From CAZCPB01 sp044223975 (GTDB taxonomy: Bacteria; Planctomycetota; Phycisphaerae; Phycisphaerales; UBA1924), in assembly GCA_044223975.1 (NCBI GenBank), contig JBGALI010000008.1, forward strand, positions 124,001 to 188,000: DNA of 64,000 nucleotides, given 5' to 3'. Below are positions 33,984 to 42,888 of this stretch, piece by piece. A program made the position numbers and the translations under genes. How positions within the stretch are numbered: the stretch's first letter is position 1; the number at the start of each line of letters is the position of its first letter. The notes under the pieces are model-generated. The model was given only the letters and a program-made list of their open reading frames with translations, was not told where the DNA came from and searched no databases.

Positions 33984-36524
33984 ATGAGACACATCCGCCG
34001 CATCATACCCGTATTTGCAGCTCTGGGATTTTCCCTGGTTGCTGGATCCCCCGCCTCGGCCCAGTGCAACGGGGCGTGGGACGCTCCCCATGCTCCATAC
34101 CCGGGGGTGCTGGGCACGGTGAACGCGGTCTGCACCTACGACCCCGACGGGGGCGGCCCGCTCCCCCCGCTCACGGTGGTGGGCGGCGCGATCACGGGGG
34201 CGGGCAGCACCAACGCCTCCAACATCGCGGCATATGACGGGACCAACTGGGTCACCCTGGGCAGCGGCCTCAACGGGACGGTCAACGCTCTGGCGGTGTT
34301 CCAGAACAACCTCTACGCGGCGGGGCAGTTCACCCTGGCCGGCGGGGTGACGGTCTCGAACGTGGCCAAGTGGAACGGGACGGCGTGGAGCGGCGTGGTC
34401 GGGAGCGGCGCCGTCGACGGCCCCAACGGGCCGGTGTGCGCGTTGCAGGTCTACAGCAACCAGCTGTGGGTGGGCGGGCAGTTCTCGAGCGTGAACGGCC
34501 TGCCGGTCGGGAACCTGGCGCGGGTGGTCAACGGGAACTGGTTCACGTTCTCGGGGTACACGGCCGACGGGGCGATCCGGGCGATGGCGACCGACGGGAC
34601 CAACCTGTACTTCGGCGGGGACTTCCTGAACTTCCTTACGCCGACGAACGTGCCGATCCCGGCGTCGCGGGCGCTCAAGTTCAACGGGGTGAACGCCTTC
34701 ACGGCGATGTCCACGGGCTTCGGCGCGACGGTGCGCTCTCTGGCGTGGTACGGCGGTTCGCTATACGCGGGCGGGGACTTCGTGGACGTGGGGGGCACCG
34801 CGGCGACGGACTACGTGGCGCGGTGGAACGGCTCGTCGTGGGTGGGCATCGGCACGCCGAACGGTCCGGTGCACGCGATGACGGTGCACAACGGCGAGTT
34901 GTGCGTGGGCGGGGCGTTCACAGAGATCAACGGGCCGAGCAACTTCACCCGGCTGGCCCGCTGGAACGGCTCGTCGTGGGGTGCGATCGGCGATTACGTG
35001 TCGCTCTCGAACGGCGCGGTGAAGGCGCTGGCAAGCACGGGGACAGACCTGATCTTGGGCGGGACACTCCAAGAGACGAAACAGGGCAACTTCGGCCCGG
35101 TGGCGGTGTGGAGCGCCGCGAACTGGTTCCGCGAGATTGGCCCGGGCTTCTCCGGGCTCGTCAACTGTCAGACCATGTACGGCGGGGACCTCGTCGTCGG
35201 CACACAGACAGGGCTCGTGCTGCAACGCACGGCCTCGGGCTGGCAGCAGATTGGCGCCGCGAACAACATCATCTGGGCATTGTCCGTCTACAACGGTGAT
35301 CTGATCGCCGCGGGACAGTTTACCAGCATCAACGGTGTGCCTGCGGCGCGGATCGCGCGTTGGAATGGGTCCACGTGGCAGCCGCTCGGAACAGGCATGA
35401 ATTCGCAAGTCCTTGCCCTGGAAGTCCTCAACAACGAGCTGATCGCGGGCGGCGCCTTCACCAGCGCCGGGGGCGCGAGCGCGGTCCACGTAGCCCGCTG
35501 GAACGGCTCGGCGTGGGCCGCGATTGGAGCTGGGCTGAGCGGATTGAGCGAGGTCTACGCGCTCAAATCGGACGGATCGCGTCTGTGGGCAGGAGGTGCC
35601 ATCAGCGGATCGCCGAGCTGTGTGGCCTCGTGGGGCGGATTTGGATGGAATTACGTCGAATCGCTGGGCACCAGCAATTCGATCTGCCAGGCTCTCGCGA
35701 TATTCAACGGTGACGTGGTCGCGGCCGGAGATTTCAGCGGCGGGGTTGCGTACCTGACCAATTCCTGGCAGACGCTCGGGACGGGAATCGGCAGCTCCGT
35801 GAGTGCCCTGATGGTCTACAACGGCCAACTCTTCGCCGCCGGTACCTTCACGACGGCGGGCGGCGTGTCCGTTGCGAACTTCGCGCGATGGGACGGATTC
35901 GCGTGGTCGGCGCCAGGGGCTGGCCTCAACGACGGGGTGAGGTCGCTGGGGACCGACGGCACGGACCTGATCCTCGCCGGGCAATTCTCATCCGTCGGCG
36001 GCCGCGGGGCCGGTGGGGTGGCCTACTGGCACAGCGATGCGCCCGTCGGCATCGCGTCGAACCCGAGCCCGGAGAGCGTCTGCTCGGCCGGGCCCGCGCT
36101 GTTCAGCGTCACCGCCTCCGGGCCGGTGCAGTCGTACCAGTGGCAGCGTGAGACGGCGCCAGGCTCGAACTCGTTCGTCAATCTCCCCAACGGCTCCAGC
36201 GCCTCCTTCGGGGGCAGCGCCAACGTCGGCGGCGCGACGACGCAGCAGCTCGCGGTGGTGGGGAGCCCCAGGCTCAACGCCATGGACGCGGTGAAGTACC
36301 GCTGCGTGGTGACGGGCCCGTGCGGCAGCGTGACCAGCGGTGCCGCGCTGCTGACCGTGTGCCTGGCGGATTACGACTGCAACGGGTTCGTCAACGGCGA
36401 CGACTTCGACTCGTTCGTGCTGGAGTTCTACTACGGCACCGCCGCCGCGGACATCGACGGCAACGGGTTCACCAACGGCGATGATTTCGACCAGTTCGTC
36501 CTCGCCTTCGAGGCCGGCTGCTGA
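33984..36524 (+). CDS. secreted beta-propeller-like repeat protein with Ig-like domain and GC-type tail
   Basis: 846 residues with a signal peptide (FAALGFSLVAGSPASAQ). About 14 repeats of ~45 residues (VARWNGSSW..IGTG....V.AL...NG.L.AGG.F...GG) resemble those of the 7815-10016 protein. They are followed by an immunoglobulin-like segment (residues ~690-790, SPESVCSAGPALFSVTASG; VQSYQWQRE) and the ~50-residue double EF-hand tail (NGFVNGDDFDSF, NGFTNGDDFDQF) ending in GC. Likely extracellular. A strong terminator follows at 36554. Confidence 0.85.
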   Translation: MRHIRRIIPVFAALGFSLVAGSPASAQCNGAWDAPHAPYPGVLGTVNAVCTYDPDGGGPLPPLTVVGGAITGAGSTNASNIAAYDGTNWVTLGSGLNGTVNALAVFQNNLYAAGQFTLAGGVTVSNVAKWNGTAWSGVVGSGAVDGPNGPVCALQVYSNQLWVGGQFSSVNGLPVGNLARVVNGNWFTFSGYTADGAIRAMATDGTNLYFGGDFLNFLTPTNVPIPASRALKFNGVNAFTAMSTGFGATVRSLAWYGGSLYAGGDFVDVGGTAATDYVARWNGSSWVGIGTPNGPVHAMTVHNGELCVGGAFTEINGPSNFTRLARWNGSSWGAIGDYVSLSNGAVKALASTGTDLILGGTLQETKQGNFGPVAVWSAANWFREIGPGFSGLVNCQTMYGGDLVVGTQTGLVLQRTASGWQQIGAANNIIWALSVYNGDLIAAGQFTSINGVPAARIARWNGSTWQPLGTGMNSQVLALEVLNNELIAGGAFTSAGGASAVHVARWNGSAWAAIGAGLSGLSEVYALKSDGSRLWAGGAISGSPSCVASWGGFGWNYVESLGTSNSICQALAIFNGDVVAAGDFSGGVAYLTNSWQTLGTGIGSSVSALMVYNGQLFAAGTFTTAGGVSVANFARWDGFAWSAPGAGLNDGVRSLGTDGTDLILAGQFSSVGGRGAGGVAYWHSDAPVGIASNPSPESVCSAGPALFSVTASGPVQSYQWQRETAPGSNSFVNLPNGSSASFGGSANVGGATTQQLAVVGSPRLNAMDAVKYRCVVTGPCGSVTSGAALLTVCLADYDCNGFVNGDDFDSFVLEFYYGTAAADIDGNGFTNGDDFDQFVLAFEAGC

Positions 36525-36553
36525 TTTCTCAGGCTCTCTCTCCAAGGACCCGG

Positions 36554-36583
36554 ACGGCCCGCGTCGACGACGGCGCGGGCCGT
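36554..36583 (+). terminator. terminator hairpin after the 33984-36524 gene
   Basis: Perfect 10-bp stem ACGGCCCGCG/CGCGGGCCGT with a 10-nt loop, 30 bp after the stop; only a short TTCG follows, so it is a GC-rich, U-poor hairpin. Confidence 0.6.
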
Positions 36584-36693
36584 TCGCGCTTCGGCGGCTT
36601 GCGGAGCCGTCTCGGCGCCGCCGCAGAGACGTCGCCGGTCGCTCCGGGCACGGGCACGGCCGGCGAGGTAGGCCTGGTATGACGGAATGAGCC

Positions 36694-36840
36694 TCAGCCG
36701 CCCTTCATCTGCCCCGGCTGCTGATAGGGGCGATGCACCAGCGGCAGCACGACCGGGAGATCGAGGGGCACGTCCTCGTAGGACGCGGTCTGACCCAGCC
36801 GACCCGCGACGGTGTGTGCGGGGAACATCCGCGCCAGTCG
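36694..36840 (-). pseudogene. remnant duplicate of the 3' end of the anti-sigma gene at 39660-40412
   Basis: The last ~48 codons match the C-terminus of the intact anti-sigma protein. Compare AGRLGQTASYEDVPLDLPVV with YRGQLGETVFYEVSPLDHPV, then LPLVHRPYQQPGQMKGG with LPLVHRPDEQPGLMRGG; both end in GG-stop. The DNA is also clearly homologous over about 110 bp (for example GGGGCGATGCACCAG). Nothing upstream resembles the rest of an anti-sigma or a sigma gene. Together with the hairpin it accounts for most of the gene-poor stretch 36525-36958. Confidence 0.75.
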
Positions 36841-36903
36841 GCCGTGCATCGTGCCCGCACGCCGTGGATCAGCCCGGGGGGCTCTCGACTCCATCAAAGG
36901 ATT

Positions 36904-36923
36904 CGTATATCCTTTTGTATACG
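36904..36923 (+). promoter_or_regulatory. short inverted repeat with TATA-like core upstream of the FG-GAP gene
   Basis: CGTATA and TATACG are separated by 8 bp, 36 bp upstream of the start codon at 36959. The same CGTATATCC string recurs at 41445-41453, 34 bp upstream of the metalloprotease start, so it may be a shared -10 region. No convincing -35 was found. Confidence 0.35.
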
Positions 36924-36958
36924 GTTCGGGCATTCCGCCAAGAGAAAGAAGGTCCTCC

Positions 36959-39484
36959 ATGCTGTCCCATTCGTTTGCGGCGTGTCGGGCATTTGCGTGC
37001 GTGGCGGCGATCTCGATCGTTCACGCGCTCGGTCAGGTTGATTCGACGGTTCAACTCGCCGGCCCGCAGCTCGGGGGGCTTTCGGCTTCGGACTGGTCGA
37101 GCATCAAGATTGCATACGAGGCCGCTCGCTACGCCGCGTACCCCGTGGAGGGTGGTTACCTTGCACGAAACCCCGGCCAGTGCTGGCGCAGCCGGTTCGA
37201 CGGGCGCGGCTTTGAGTCCAGCCCCGATTCGGGGCCCAATTCGGACGGGTGGTCCTGGGGCCTTGACCTGATCGGCTACGGGCGTGGCGACGACGTGAGA
37301 GTGGTGCTGTCCCCCGCGAGCGTTGATGTCCAGGGCTCGCGTGTCGCGTACCGGTGGGACACCGCGCTCACCGAGTGGTTCATCAACGATCGGCGCGGAC
37401 TGGAGCACGGGTACACGATCCACGAGCGTCCGGCCAACCCGCGATCCGCGCCGTTGCGCCTCGTGCTGGCCGTGCGCGGCGAGCTCTGCCCGCAGATCTC
37501 GGCCGAAGGCCGTGACGTCGCATTCGTCGACGCAACCGGAACCGTAAAGGTGAGCTACACCGGGCTGAGCGTGAGCGGCGCCGACGGATGCCCGGTTCCG
37601 GCCCGCTTCGATCCGGCACCCGAAGGGCTTGGTATGACCATCGACGACGCGGGCGCGCTCTACCCGCTGACCATCGACCCTATCGCCCAGCGGGCGTATC
37701 TCAAGGCCTCGAACATCGATTCCAGCGACTACTTTGGTTCCGCGGTCGCGGTCTACGGCGACACGGTCGTGGTGGGGGCTCCCGGCGAGGACAGCAACTC
37801 CAATGGCATCAACGGGAATCAGGCCGACGAAACCGCGCCCGACTCCGGCGCCGCGTACGTGTTCGTGCGCAACGGCACGGCGTGGACGCAGCAGGCCTAC
37901 CTCAAGGCGTCGAACTCGCTGGACGCGGACTACTTCGGCTCCGCCGTGGCGTTGTCGGGCGACACCCTGGTGGTCGGGGCGCCCTTCGAGAGCAGCAACG
38001 CCCGGGGTGTGAACGGCACCGGGAACTACCACTCGTCGTTCTCCGGCGCCGCGTACGTGTTCGTGCGCAACGGCGCCGTGTGGACGCAGCAGGCGTACGT
38101 GAAGGCCTCCAACACCGGCGTCGACAACTATTTCGGCTACTCGGTCGCGCTGTCTGGCGACACGCTCGTGGTCGGGGCCTTCGGTGAGGCCAGCAACGCC
38201 ACGGGCGTGAACGGGAACCAGGCCGACAGCAGCGCCCCCTTGTCCGGCGCGGCCTACGTCTTCGCCCGCATCGGCAATGTCTGGGCCCAGCAGGCATACC
38301 TGAAGGCTTCCAACTCCAATGCTCTCGATTACTTCGGCGCATCGGTGGCCGTGTCGGGCGACACGGCGGTGGTCGCCGCACCCTACGAGGACAGCGGTGC
38401 GACCGGGGTCAACGGCAGTCAGGCCGACGAGACCGCGATGGACGCGGGTGCCGCGTACGTGTTTGTTCGCACCGGCACCGCGTGGGCGCAGCAGGCCTAT
38501 CTCAAGGCCTCGAATACGGACCCGTCCGATTCGTTCGGGTTTTCCGTCGCCGTCCTCGGTGACACCGTCGCCGTCGGCGCGGCGGGCGAGAGCAGCGGCG
38601 CCACCGGCGTGAACGGCAACCAGGCCGACAACGGCACGCCGGCCTCGGGCGCGGCGTACGTGTTCGCCCGCGCGGGCACCGTCTGGAATCAGCAGGCCTA
38701 CCTCAAGGCTTCGAACACCGGAGTCTCCGATTCCTTCGGCTGGTCCATCGCCATGGGCGCGGACACCGTGGTCGTCGGCGCCGTGGGCGAGGCCAGCAAC
38801 TCGCCCGGCGTCAACGGCAACCAGGCCGACAACAGCGAGGCGAACTCGGGCGCGGCCTACGTCTTCGCCCGTTCCGGCTCGGCGTGGAGCCAACTCGCGT
38901 ACCTGAAGGCGTCGAACCCCGCCGCCGGGAGCGAGTTCGGCTGGGGGGTCGCCGCGTTCGGCGACACGGTCGTGTCCGGGTCGCCCTTTGAGTCGGGCGG
39001 CGCGGCCGAATCCGGCGCGTGCTATTTCTTCGACGGCGTCGCGGCATGCGTGTCGCCGGCCGTCACCACCCAGCCGGTCGGCCAGACGACCTGCGTGGGC
39101 GCGGCGGTCGTGCAGTCGGTCGAGGCGGGCGGGTCCGGGCCGCTCGCGTACCAATGGCGCAAGGACGGCTCGCCGCTCGCCGACGGCGGCGCGGTCTCCG
39201 GCGCGACCGCGCCAACCCTGACCATCGATCCCGCCATCCATACCGACGCCGGGAACTACGACTGCCTCATCACCAACGGCTGCGGGAGCGTGCTGACCGA
39301 CGCGGCGGCCCTGACGATCTGCGTCGCGGACTACAACTGCGACACGTTCGTCTCAGGCGATGACTTCGACAGCTTCGTGCTGGATTTCTATTACGGCAAC
39401 CCGGCCGCCGACGTCAACCGTGACACGTTCGTCTCGGGAGACGACTTCGATCTTTTCGTGGACCGTTTCGTCGCAGGATGCTGA
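36959..39484 (+). CDS. secreted FG-GAP repeat protein with Ig-like domain and GC-type tail
   Basis: 841 residues from ATG 36959 (AAGAAGG upstream), with a signal peptide. After a ~240-residue N-terminal region come seven tandem FG-GAP-like units of 66-67 residues (AYLKASN...YFG.SVA.SGDT.VVGA..E.S...GVNGNQAD...SGAAYVF.R.G..W.QQ), the last shortened. An Ig-like domain follows (VTTQPVGQTTCVGAAVV; YQWRKDGSPLADGG), then the double EF-hand tail (DTFVSGDDFDSF, DTFVSGDDFDLF) ending in GC. FG-GAP units normally build a beta-propeller as in integrin alpha chains. Probably an extracellular adhesion or binding protein. Confidence 0.88.
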   Translation: MLSHSFAACRAFACVAAISIVHALGQVDSTVQLAGPQLGGLSASDWSSIKIAYEAARYAAYPVEGGYLARNPGQCWRSRFDGRGFESSPDSGPNSDGWSWGLDLIGYGRGDDVRVVLSPASVDVQGSRVAYRWDTALTEWFINDRRGLEHGYTIHERPANPRSAPLRLVLAVRGELCPQISAEGRDVAFVDATGTVKVSYTGLSVSGADGCPVPARFDPAPEGLGMTIDDAGALYPLTIDPIAQRAYLKASNIDSSDYFGSAVAVYGDTVVVGAPGEDSNSNGINGNQADETAPDSGAAYVFVRNGTAWTQQAYLKASNSLDADYFGSAVALSGDTLVVGAPFESSNARGVNGTGNYHSSFSGAAYVFVRNGAVWTQQAYVKASNTGVDNYFGYSVALSGDTLVVGAFGEASNATGVNGNQADSSAPLSGAAYVFARIGNVWAQQAYLKASNSNALDYFGASVAVSGDTAVVAAPYEDSGATGVNGSQADETAMDAGAAYVFVRTGTAWAQQAYLKASNTDPSDSFGFSVAVLGDTVAVGAAGESSGATGVNGNQADNGTPASGAAYVFARAGTVWNQQAYLKASNTGVSDSFGWSIAMGADTVVVGAVGEASNSPGVNGNQADNSEANSGAAYVFARSGSAWSQLAYLKASNPAAGSEFGWGVAAFGDTVVSGSPFESGGAAESGACYFFDGVAACVSPAVTTQPVGQTTCVGAAVVQSVEAGGSGPLAYQWRKDGSPLADGGAVSGATAPTLTIDPAIHTDAGNYDCLITNGCGSVLTDAAALTICVADYNCDTFVSGDDFDSFVLDFYYGNPAADVNRDTFVSGDDFDLFVDRFVAGC
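37694..39033 (+). repeat. seven tandem ~200-bp repeats encoding FG-GAP units
   Basis: Unit starts lie at 37694, 37895, 38093, 38294 and then about every 200 bp. Units share long near-identical blocks at the DNA level (for example GTGAACGGCAACCAGGCCGA variants), so they amplified recently by tandem duplication and could vary in copy number. Confidence 0.85.
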
Positions 39485-39659
39485 GCACAAGGCCCGGGCG
39501 CACGAACTGCTGAAGGAGCCTTCGAGCCGTCGACGACCGCCCGCGAAAAGCGGGTGCCAACCGGGTCGTTCCGGGAGACGCGCCCGGCGTCTTCGCGCTC
39601 GCCGGTGGCGTGGGCGTTGTGGCGATCGCGAGTCGGATTCGGGGCCGGAGTGCCGCGCG

Positions 39660-40412
39660 TCAGCCGCCGCGCATCAGGCCGGGCTGCTCGTCGGGGCGAT
39701 GCACCAGGGGCAGCACGACCGGGTGATCGAGGGGCGAGACCTCGTAGAACACAGTCTCGCCCAGCTGACCGCGGTACAAATGCAGGCCGCTGAAGGGCCG
39801 GAGCCGCACCGTGTGATCGTCCGCGGCGCGGTCGATGAACACGACAACCGGCTTGCCGTCCGCGCGCGACCAAAGCGAGACGGTGGTCTCTCCGACCAGG
39901 TCGTTGCCGCTGTCCCACCCCAGCACCTGCACGCCCGGCGCCTCGGCGACCAGGAACTCGCCGCCGGTGCGGGCACGTGAGTAGTCGAGGAACTCCTGCT
40001 GGTCCTTGCACTTCCAGGCCGGCTCAAAGCCCGCCGAGACAAACTCGCCGTACACCGAGTCAGGCGAAGTGACCAGAACGAAGTTCGCCAGGTACGCCCC
40101 GCACGCGGCAAGGAGCAGCCCGGCCGCCAGAGCCCACCGCACCCAGGGCCGGCGGCCGCCAGCGACCACGGTCCCGGCGACGGCGGGACGGCCGCTTGAG
40201 CCCACCTTATCGGCGTCCAGCACCGGGCCGAACTCCGCGGGCGGATCGAACAGCCGGCGCACCGCCGCGTCCGCATCGGCGAGCGAGCGCACCACGGCCG
40301 CGGCCTCGGGGCTCTGGTTCACGAGCCTTTCCGCGTCGGCGCGCTCGGCCCCTTCCAGCCGCCCATCGGCGAACGCTTCGAGCACGCGGAGTTGTTCGTC
40401 GCGGAGGGTCAT
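39660..40412 (-). CDS. membrane anti-sigma factor (zinc-finger-less type)
   Basis: 250 residues. The start at 40412 overlaps the sigma stop (ATGA). The N-terminal ~75 residues are the helical sigma-binding part (LRVLEAFADGRLEGAERADA...ERLVNQSPEA). One membrane segment lies at ~95-117 (WALAAGLLLAACGAYLANFVLV). The C-terminal domain outside the membrane (EFVSAGFEPAWKCKDQQEF; VVVFIDRAADDH) resembles periplasmic parts of planctomycete anti-sigmas. Its final ~48 codons are duplicated as a remnant at 36694-36840. Confidence 0.85.
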   Translation of the reverse strand: MTLRDEQLRVLEAFADGRLEGAERADAERLVNQSPEAAAVVRSLADADAAVRRLFDPPAEFGPVLDADKVGSSGRPAVAGTVVAGGRRPWVRWALAAGLLLAACGAYLANFVLVTSPDSVYGEFVSAGFEPAWKCKDQQEFLDYSRARTGGEFLVAEAPGVQVLGWDSGNDLVGETTVSLWSRADGKPVVVFIDRAADDHTVRLRPFSGLHLYRGQLGETVFYEVSPLDHPVVLPLVHRPDEQPGLMRGG

Positions 40413-41092
40413 GCGCTGGTCCCCCGTCCCGCGGCGTGCATGGTCGGGCGTGAACTCGGCCGGGAGCGTGCGCTGAGCAGGTGTTCGCGCACGGCCTTTC
40501 GTGCGCGATCGACGTGGCTCATCGCGGTCCCCTGCGGAATGTCGAGGGCAGCGGAGAGTTCCTTGTACGGGACGTTGAGGCACACGCGCAGCAGCAGGCA
40601 CGACCGGGCCACGCCGTCGAGCGACTTCAGCGCCGCCAGCACGTCGTCGTCGAAACTCTCCTGGTCGACTCGCAGCGCCCCGTCGCGCAGGATCGGGAGA
40701 GGCTCCAGACGCGTCGGGCGGGCGGCGGTGGCGGAATCGATAACCCCGGGGTCTGCCGCGGCCGTGCGGCGCCGGATGTCCTTGTGAACCTCGTTCATCG
40801 CCGTGAGTCGCACGATCTTGCTCATCCACGCCAGGAAACTGGTGGAAGGATCGAACTCGTCAAGCCGCTCGATCGCAACAAGTGCGGCCTGCTGCACAAT
40901 ATCGTCGGCACCCTGGCGACTGCCCGTCTGGCCCGACGCGACGCACCACAGAGCGCGGGACACCTCCCGGAAGCGGCGCACGAACTCGTCCCGGCTCAGG
41001 CGATCATGCGTGGGGCGGGCAGCGTTAGGTTCGGCGCCTGTTCCAGACGCCGCCTGCGGTGACATCGAAGAAGCAATGTTGCTGCCGGTCAT
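40409..41092 (-). CDS. ECF sigma factor
   Basis: About 227 residues from ATG 41092; an open extension to 41185 has no homology. Region 2 is FRRFREVSRALWCVASGQ-like with ADDIVQQAALVAIERLDEFDP and FLAWMSKIVRLTAMNEVHKD. Region 4 is SLDGVARSCLLLRVCLNVPY followed by KELSAALDIPQGTAMSHVDRARKAV. It is translationally coupled to the downstream anti-sigma. Upstream, 41093-41487 (395 bp) shows no gene; it must hold the divergent promoters for this operon and the metalloprotease. Confidence 0.9.
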   Translation of the reverse strand: MTGSNIASSMSPQAASGTGAEPNAARPTHDRLSRDEFVRRFREVSRALWCVASGQTGSRQGADDIVQQAALVAIERLDEFDPSTSFLAWMSKIVRLTAMNEVHKDIRRRTAAADPGVIDSATAARPTRLEPLPILRDGALRVDQESFDDDVLAALKSLDGVARSCLLLRVCLNVPYKELSAALDIPQGTAMSHVDRARKAVREHLLSARSRPSSRPTMHAAGRGTSA

Positions 41093-41487
41093 GGTCCTTG
41101 CAGATCGTAGCGTACGGCCCTGCCGTGAACCGGCCAAGGTGGCGGACATCGAGGAAATGTCGCCAGTCCCGCGCGGATTCTGCAATCCGACACCACCGCG
41201 GCAACATCTGTACGTGCCGGGCAGGAACCCGTTTCCGCGTCTCGGCGTGCAGGGTTCGAGCCTCGAAATCAGCGTGCGATGGAGGACGGATGTCGGTGTC
41301 CCCCCGGCACGCGCCGTTTCTCCTCAACGGCCGACGGCGGTGCAAGGCAAGTCCGACCGGAAGTTCCCGGACTTGCGTAGCCCGGCGTCGGCTTTTTTGC
41401 GCCGTTCCGTCTTGCCCCGCCCTGTGATGCCCGACGCCGTCCGTATATCCTGATGCGGGCGTGGGGGTGCACGGGAAGGTCAATCGC

Positions 41488-42858
41488 ATGCACGTTCATC
41501 GTCTTGGGTCTGTCCGACGCGTGGGCGCGGCCTTGGCGCTGCTCGCTTCCGGGGCCGCGTACGCGGGGGATTTGCTCGCAGGTGTGCCGGGCCCGGCCCC
41601 CGAAGGACCTCCGAGCCACCGCGCCCGACTGGCGCGCGTGAACCTGGGAGAGGTGCCGGACTGGACCGTCGCGGTCGGGGCACCTCTTGTGTTCAACCTG
41701 TGGGACGAGGCGGCCATCTCCGCAACGGTGGACCGCGCGACGCCGACCGACGCGGGTGAGATCCTGTACGGTACGCTCGACGGCGAAGCCGACGGAACGT
41801 TCATCGCCGTAGTACGCAACGACGTGCTGGTGGCCGAGGTCCGTTCCCCCTTGCGTGGCTCGTGGTACATCCACCCCGTGGGCGAAGGGCTCCACGCCGT
41901 GCGCCAGATCAACGGGGAGGAATTCAAGCCCTGCGCGACGGACCTGCTCGCGGAAGTCCCGGGCCCCGGCGAAGGTGTCCGCGCCCCGGCCCCTTCGCCG
42001 CGAGACGTGCCGACGATCACCGTGATGATCGTGTACACCGCCCAGGCGCGGTCGGGCGCGGGCGGGCAGTCGGGCATCGACGCGGTGATCGACTTGGCCA
42101 TCGCGCAGGCCAACGAGGCGTACGCCAGCAGCCAGATCAACGCGAAGCTCAAGCTCGTGTACCGCGGCTTGGTCGACTACGCGGAATCCGGCAGCGCCAG
42201 CACCGACATTTACCGGCTCCAGGACCCCTACGACGGGTACATTGACGAGGTGAACCCGATCCGTTACTGCTACGGCGCCGACGTGGTCACCATGCTGGTG
42301 AACAACTTCAACGCCTGCGGCATCGGGTTCCTGATGTGCTGCGGGGGGTACCCGGAGTTCGCCTCCCACGCGGTGAACGTCGTGGACAAGGACTGCATCA
42401 GCAACTTCTCGTTCGCGCACGAGGTCGGCCATAACCTGGGCTGCCACCACGACCGTGACAACGCAGGCGGCAGTCCCGCGTTCAGCTATTCGTACGGCTA
42501 CCGCACGCCCAACCAGCAGTACCGCACGATCATGGCGTACGCCCCGGGAACGCGGATCGGGTACTTCTCCAATCCCAACATCACCTACCAGGGGTCGGCG
42601 CTGGGGATCCCCGTCGGCCAGCCGGGCGAGGCCAACAACGCGCTGACCATCAACAACACCGCCCCGTCGGCCGCCCAGTTTCTGCCCGGTCCGTGCTACG
42701 CGGATGTCGATCACAACTGCTTCGTGAACGGCGACGATTTCGATTCGTTCGTCGACTGGTTCGTCGCCGGCGACAAGCGGGCGGACTACGACGGGAACAC
42801 CTTCGTCAACGGCGACGACTTCGACACCTTTGTCCAGGATTTCACGAACGGCTGCTGA
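41488..42858 (+). CDS. secreted metzincin (reprolysin-like M12) metalloprotease with GC-type tail
   Basis: 456 residues from ATG 41488, with a signal peptide (VGAALALLASGAAYAG). A ~160-residue N-terminal prodomain-like region precedes the catalytic domain, which starts TITVMIVYTAQA. The zinc motif HEVGHNLGCHHD (His311, Glu312, His315, His321) is the canonical HExxHxxGxxH(D) of metzincins. It is followed by a Met-turn in YRTIMAYAPG and by conserved cysteines. The double EF-hand tail (NCFVNGDDFDSF, NTFVNGDDFDTF) ends in GC. It likely degrades extracellular protein. It ends 30 bp before the next gene. Confidence 0.92.
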   Translation: MHVHRLGSVRRVGAALALLASGAAYAGDLLAGVPGPAPEGPPSHRARLARVNLGEVPDWTVAVGAPLVFNLWDEAAISATVDRATPTDAGEILYGTLDGEADGTFIAVVRNDVLVAEVRSPLRGSWYIHPVGEGLHAVRQINGEEFKPCATDLLAEVPGPGEGVRAPAPSPRDVPTITVMIVYTAQARSGAGGQSGIDAVIDLAIAQANEAYASSQINAKLKLVYRGLVDYAESGSASTDIYRLQDPYDGYIDEVNPIRYCYGADVVTMLVNNFNACGIGFLMCCGGYPEFASHAVNVVDKDCISNFSFAHEVGHNLGCHHDRDNAGGSPAFSYSYGYRTPNQQYRTIMAYAPGTRIGYFSNPNITYQGSALGIPVGQPGEANNALTINNTAPSAAQFLPGPCYADVDHNCFVNGDDFDSFVDWFVAGDKRADYDGNTFVNGDDFDTFVQDFTNGC

Positions 42859-42888
42859 CCCGCGGCATTGCCTCACCCGGAGGTCACC

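Noticed and set aside
37694..39033. Regularly spaced repeats as a CRISPR array
   Set aside because: Repeats are ~200 bp, in frame, and encode FG-GAP units; no short repeat/unique spacer structure exists anywhere in the window.
41385..41402. Terminator-like GGCTTTTTT before the metalloprotease
   Set aside because: The possible stem (AGCC/GGCT) is only 4-5 bp and no gene ends nearby on the plus strand.
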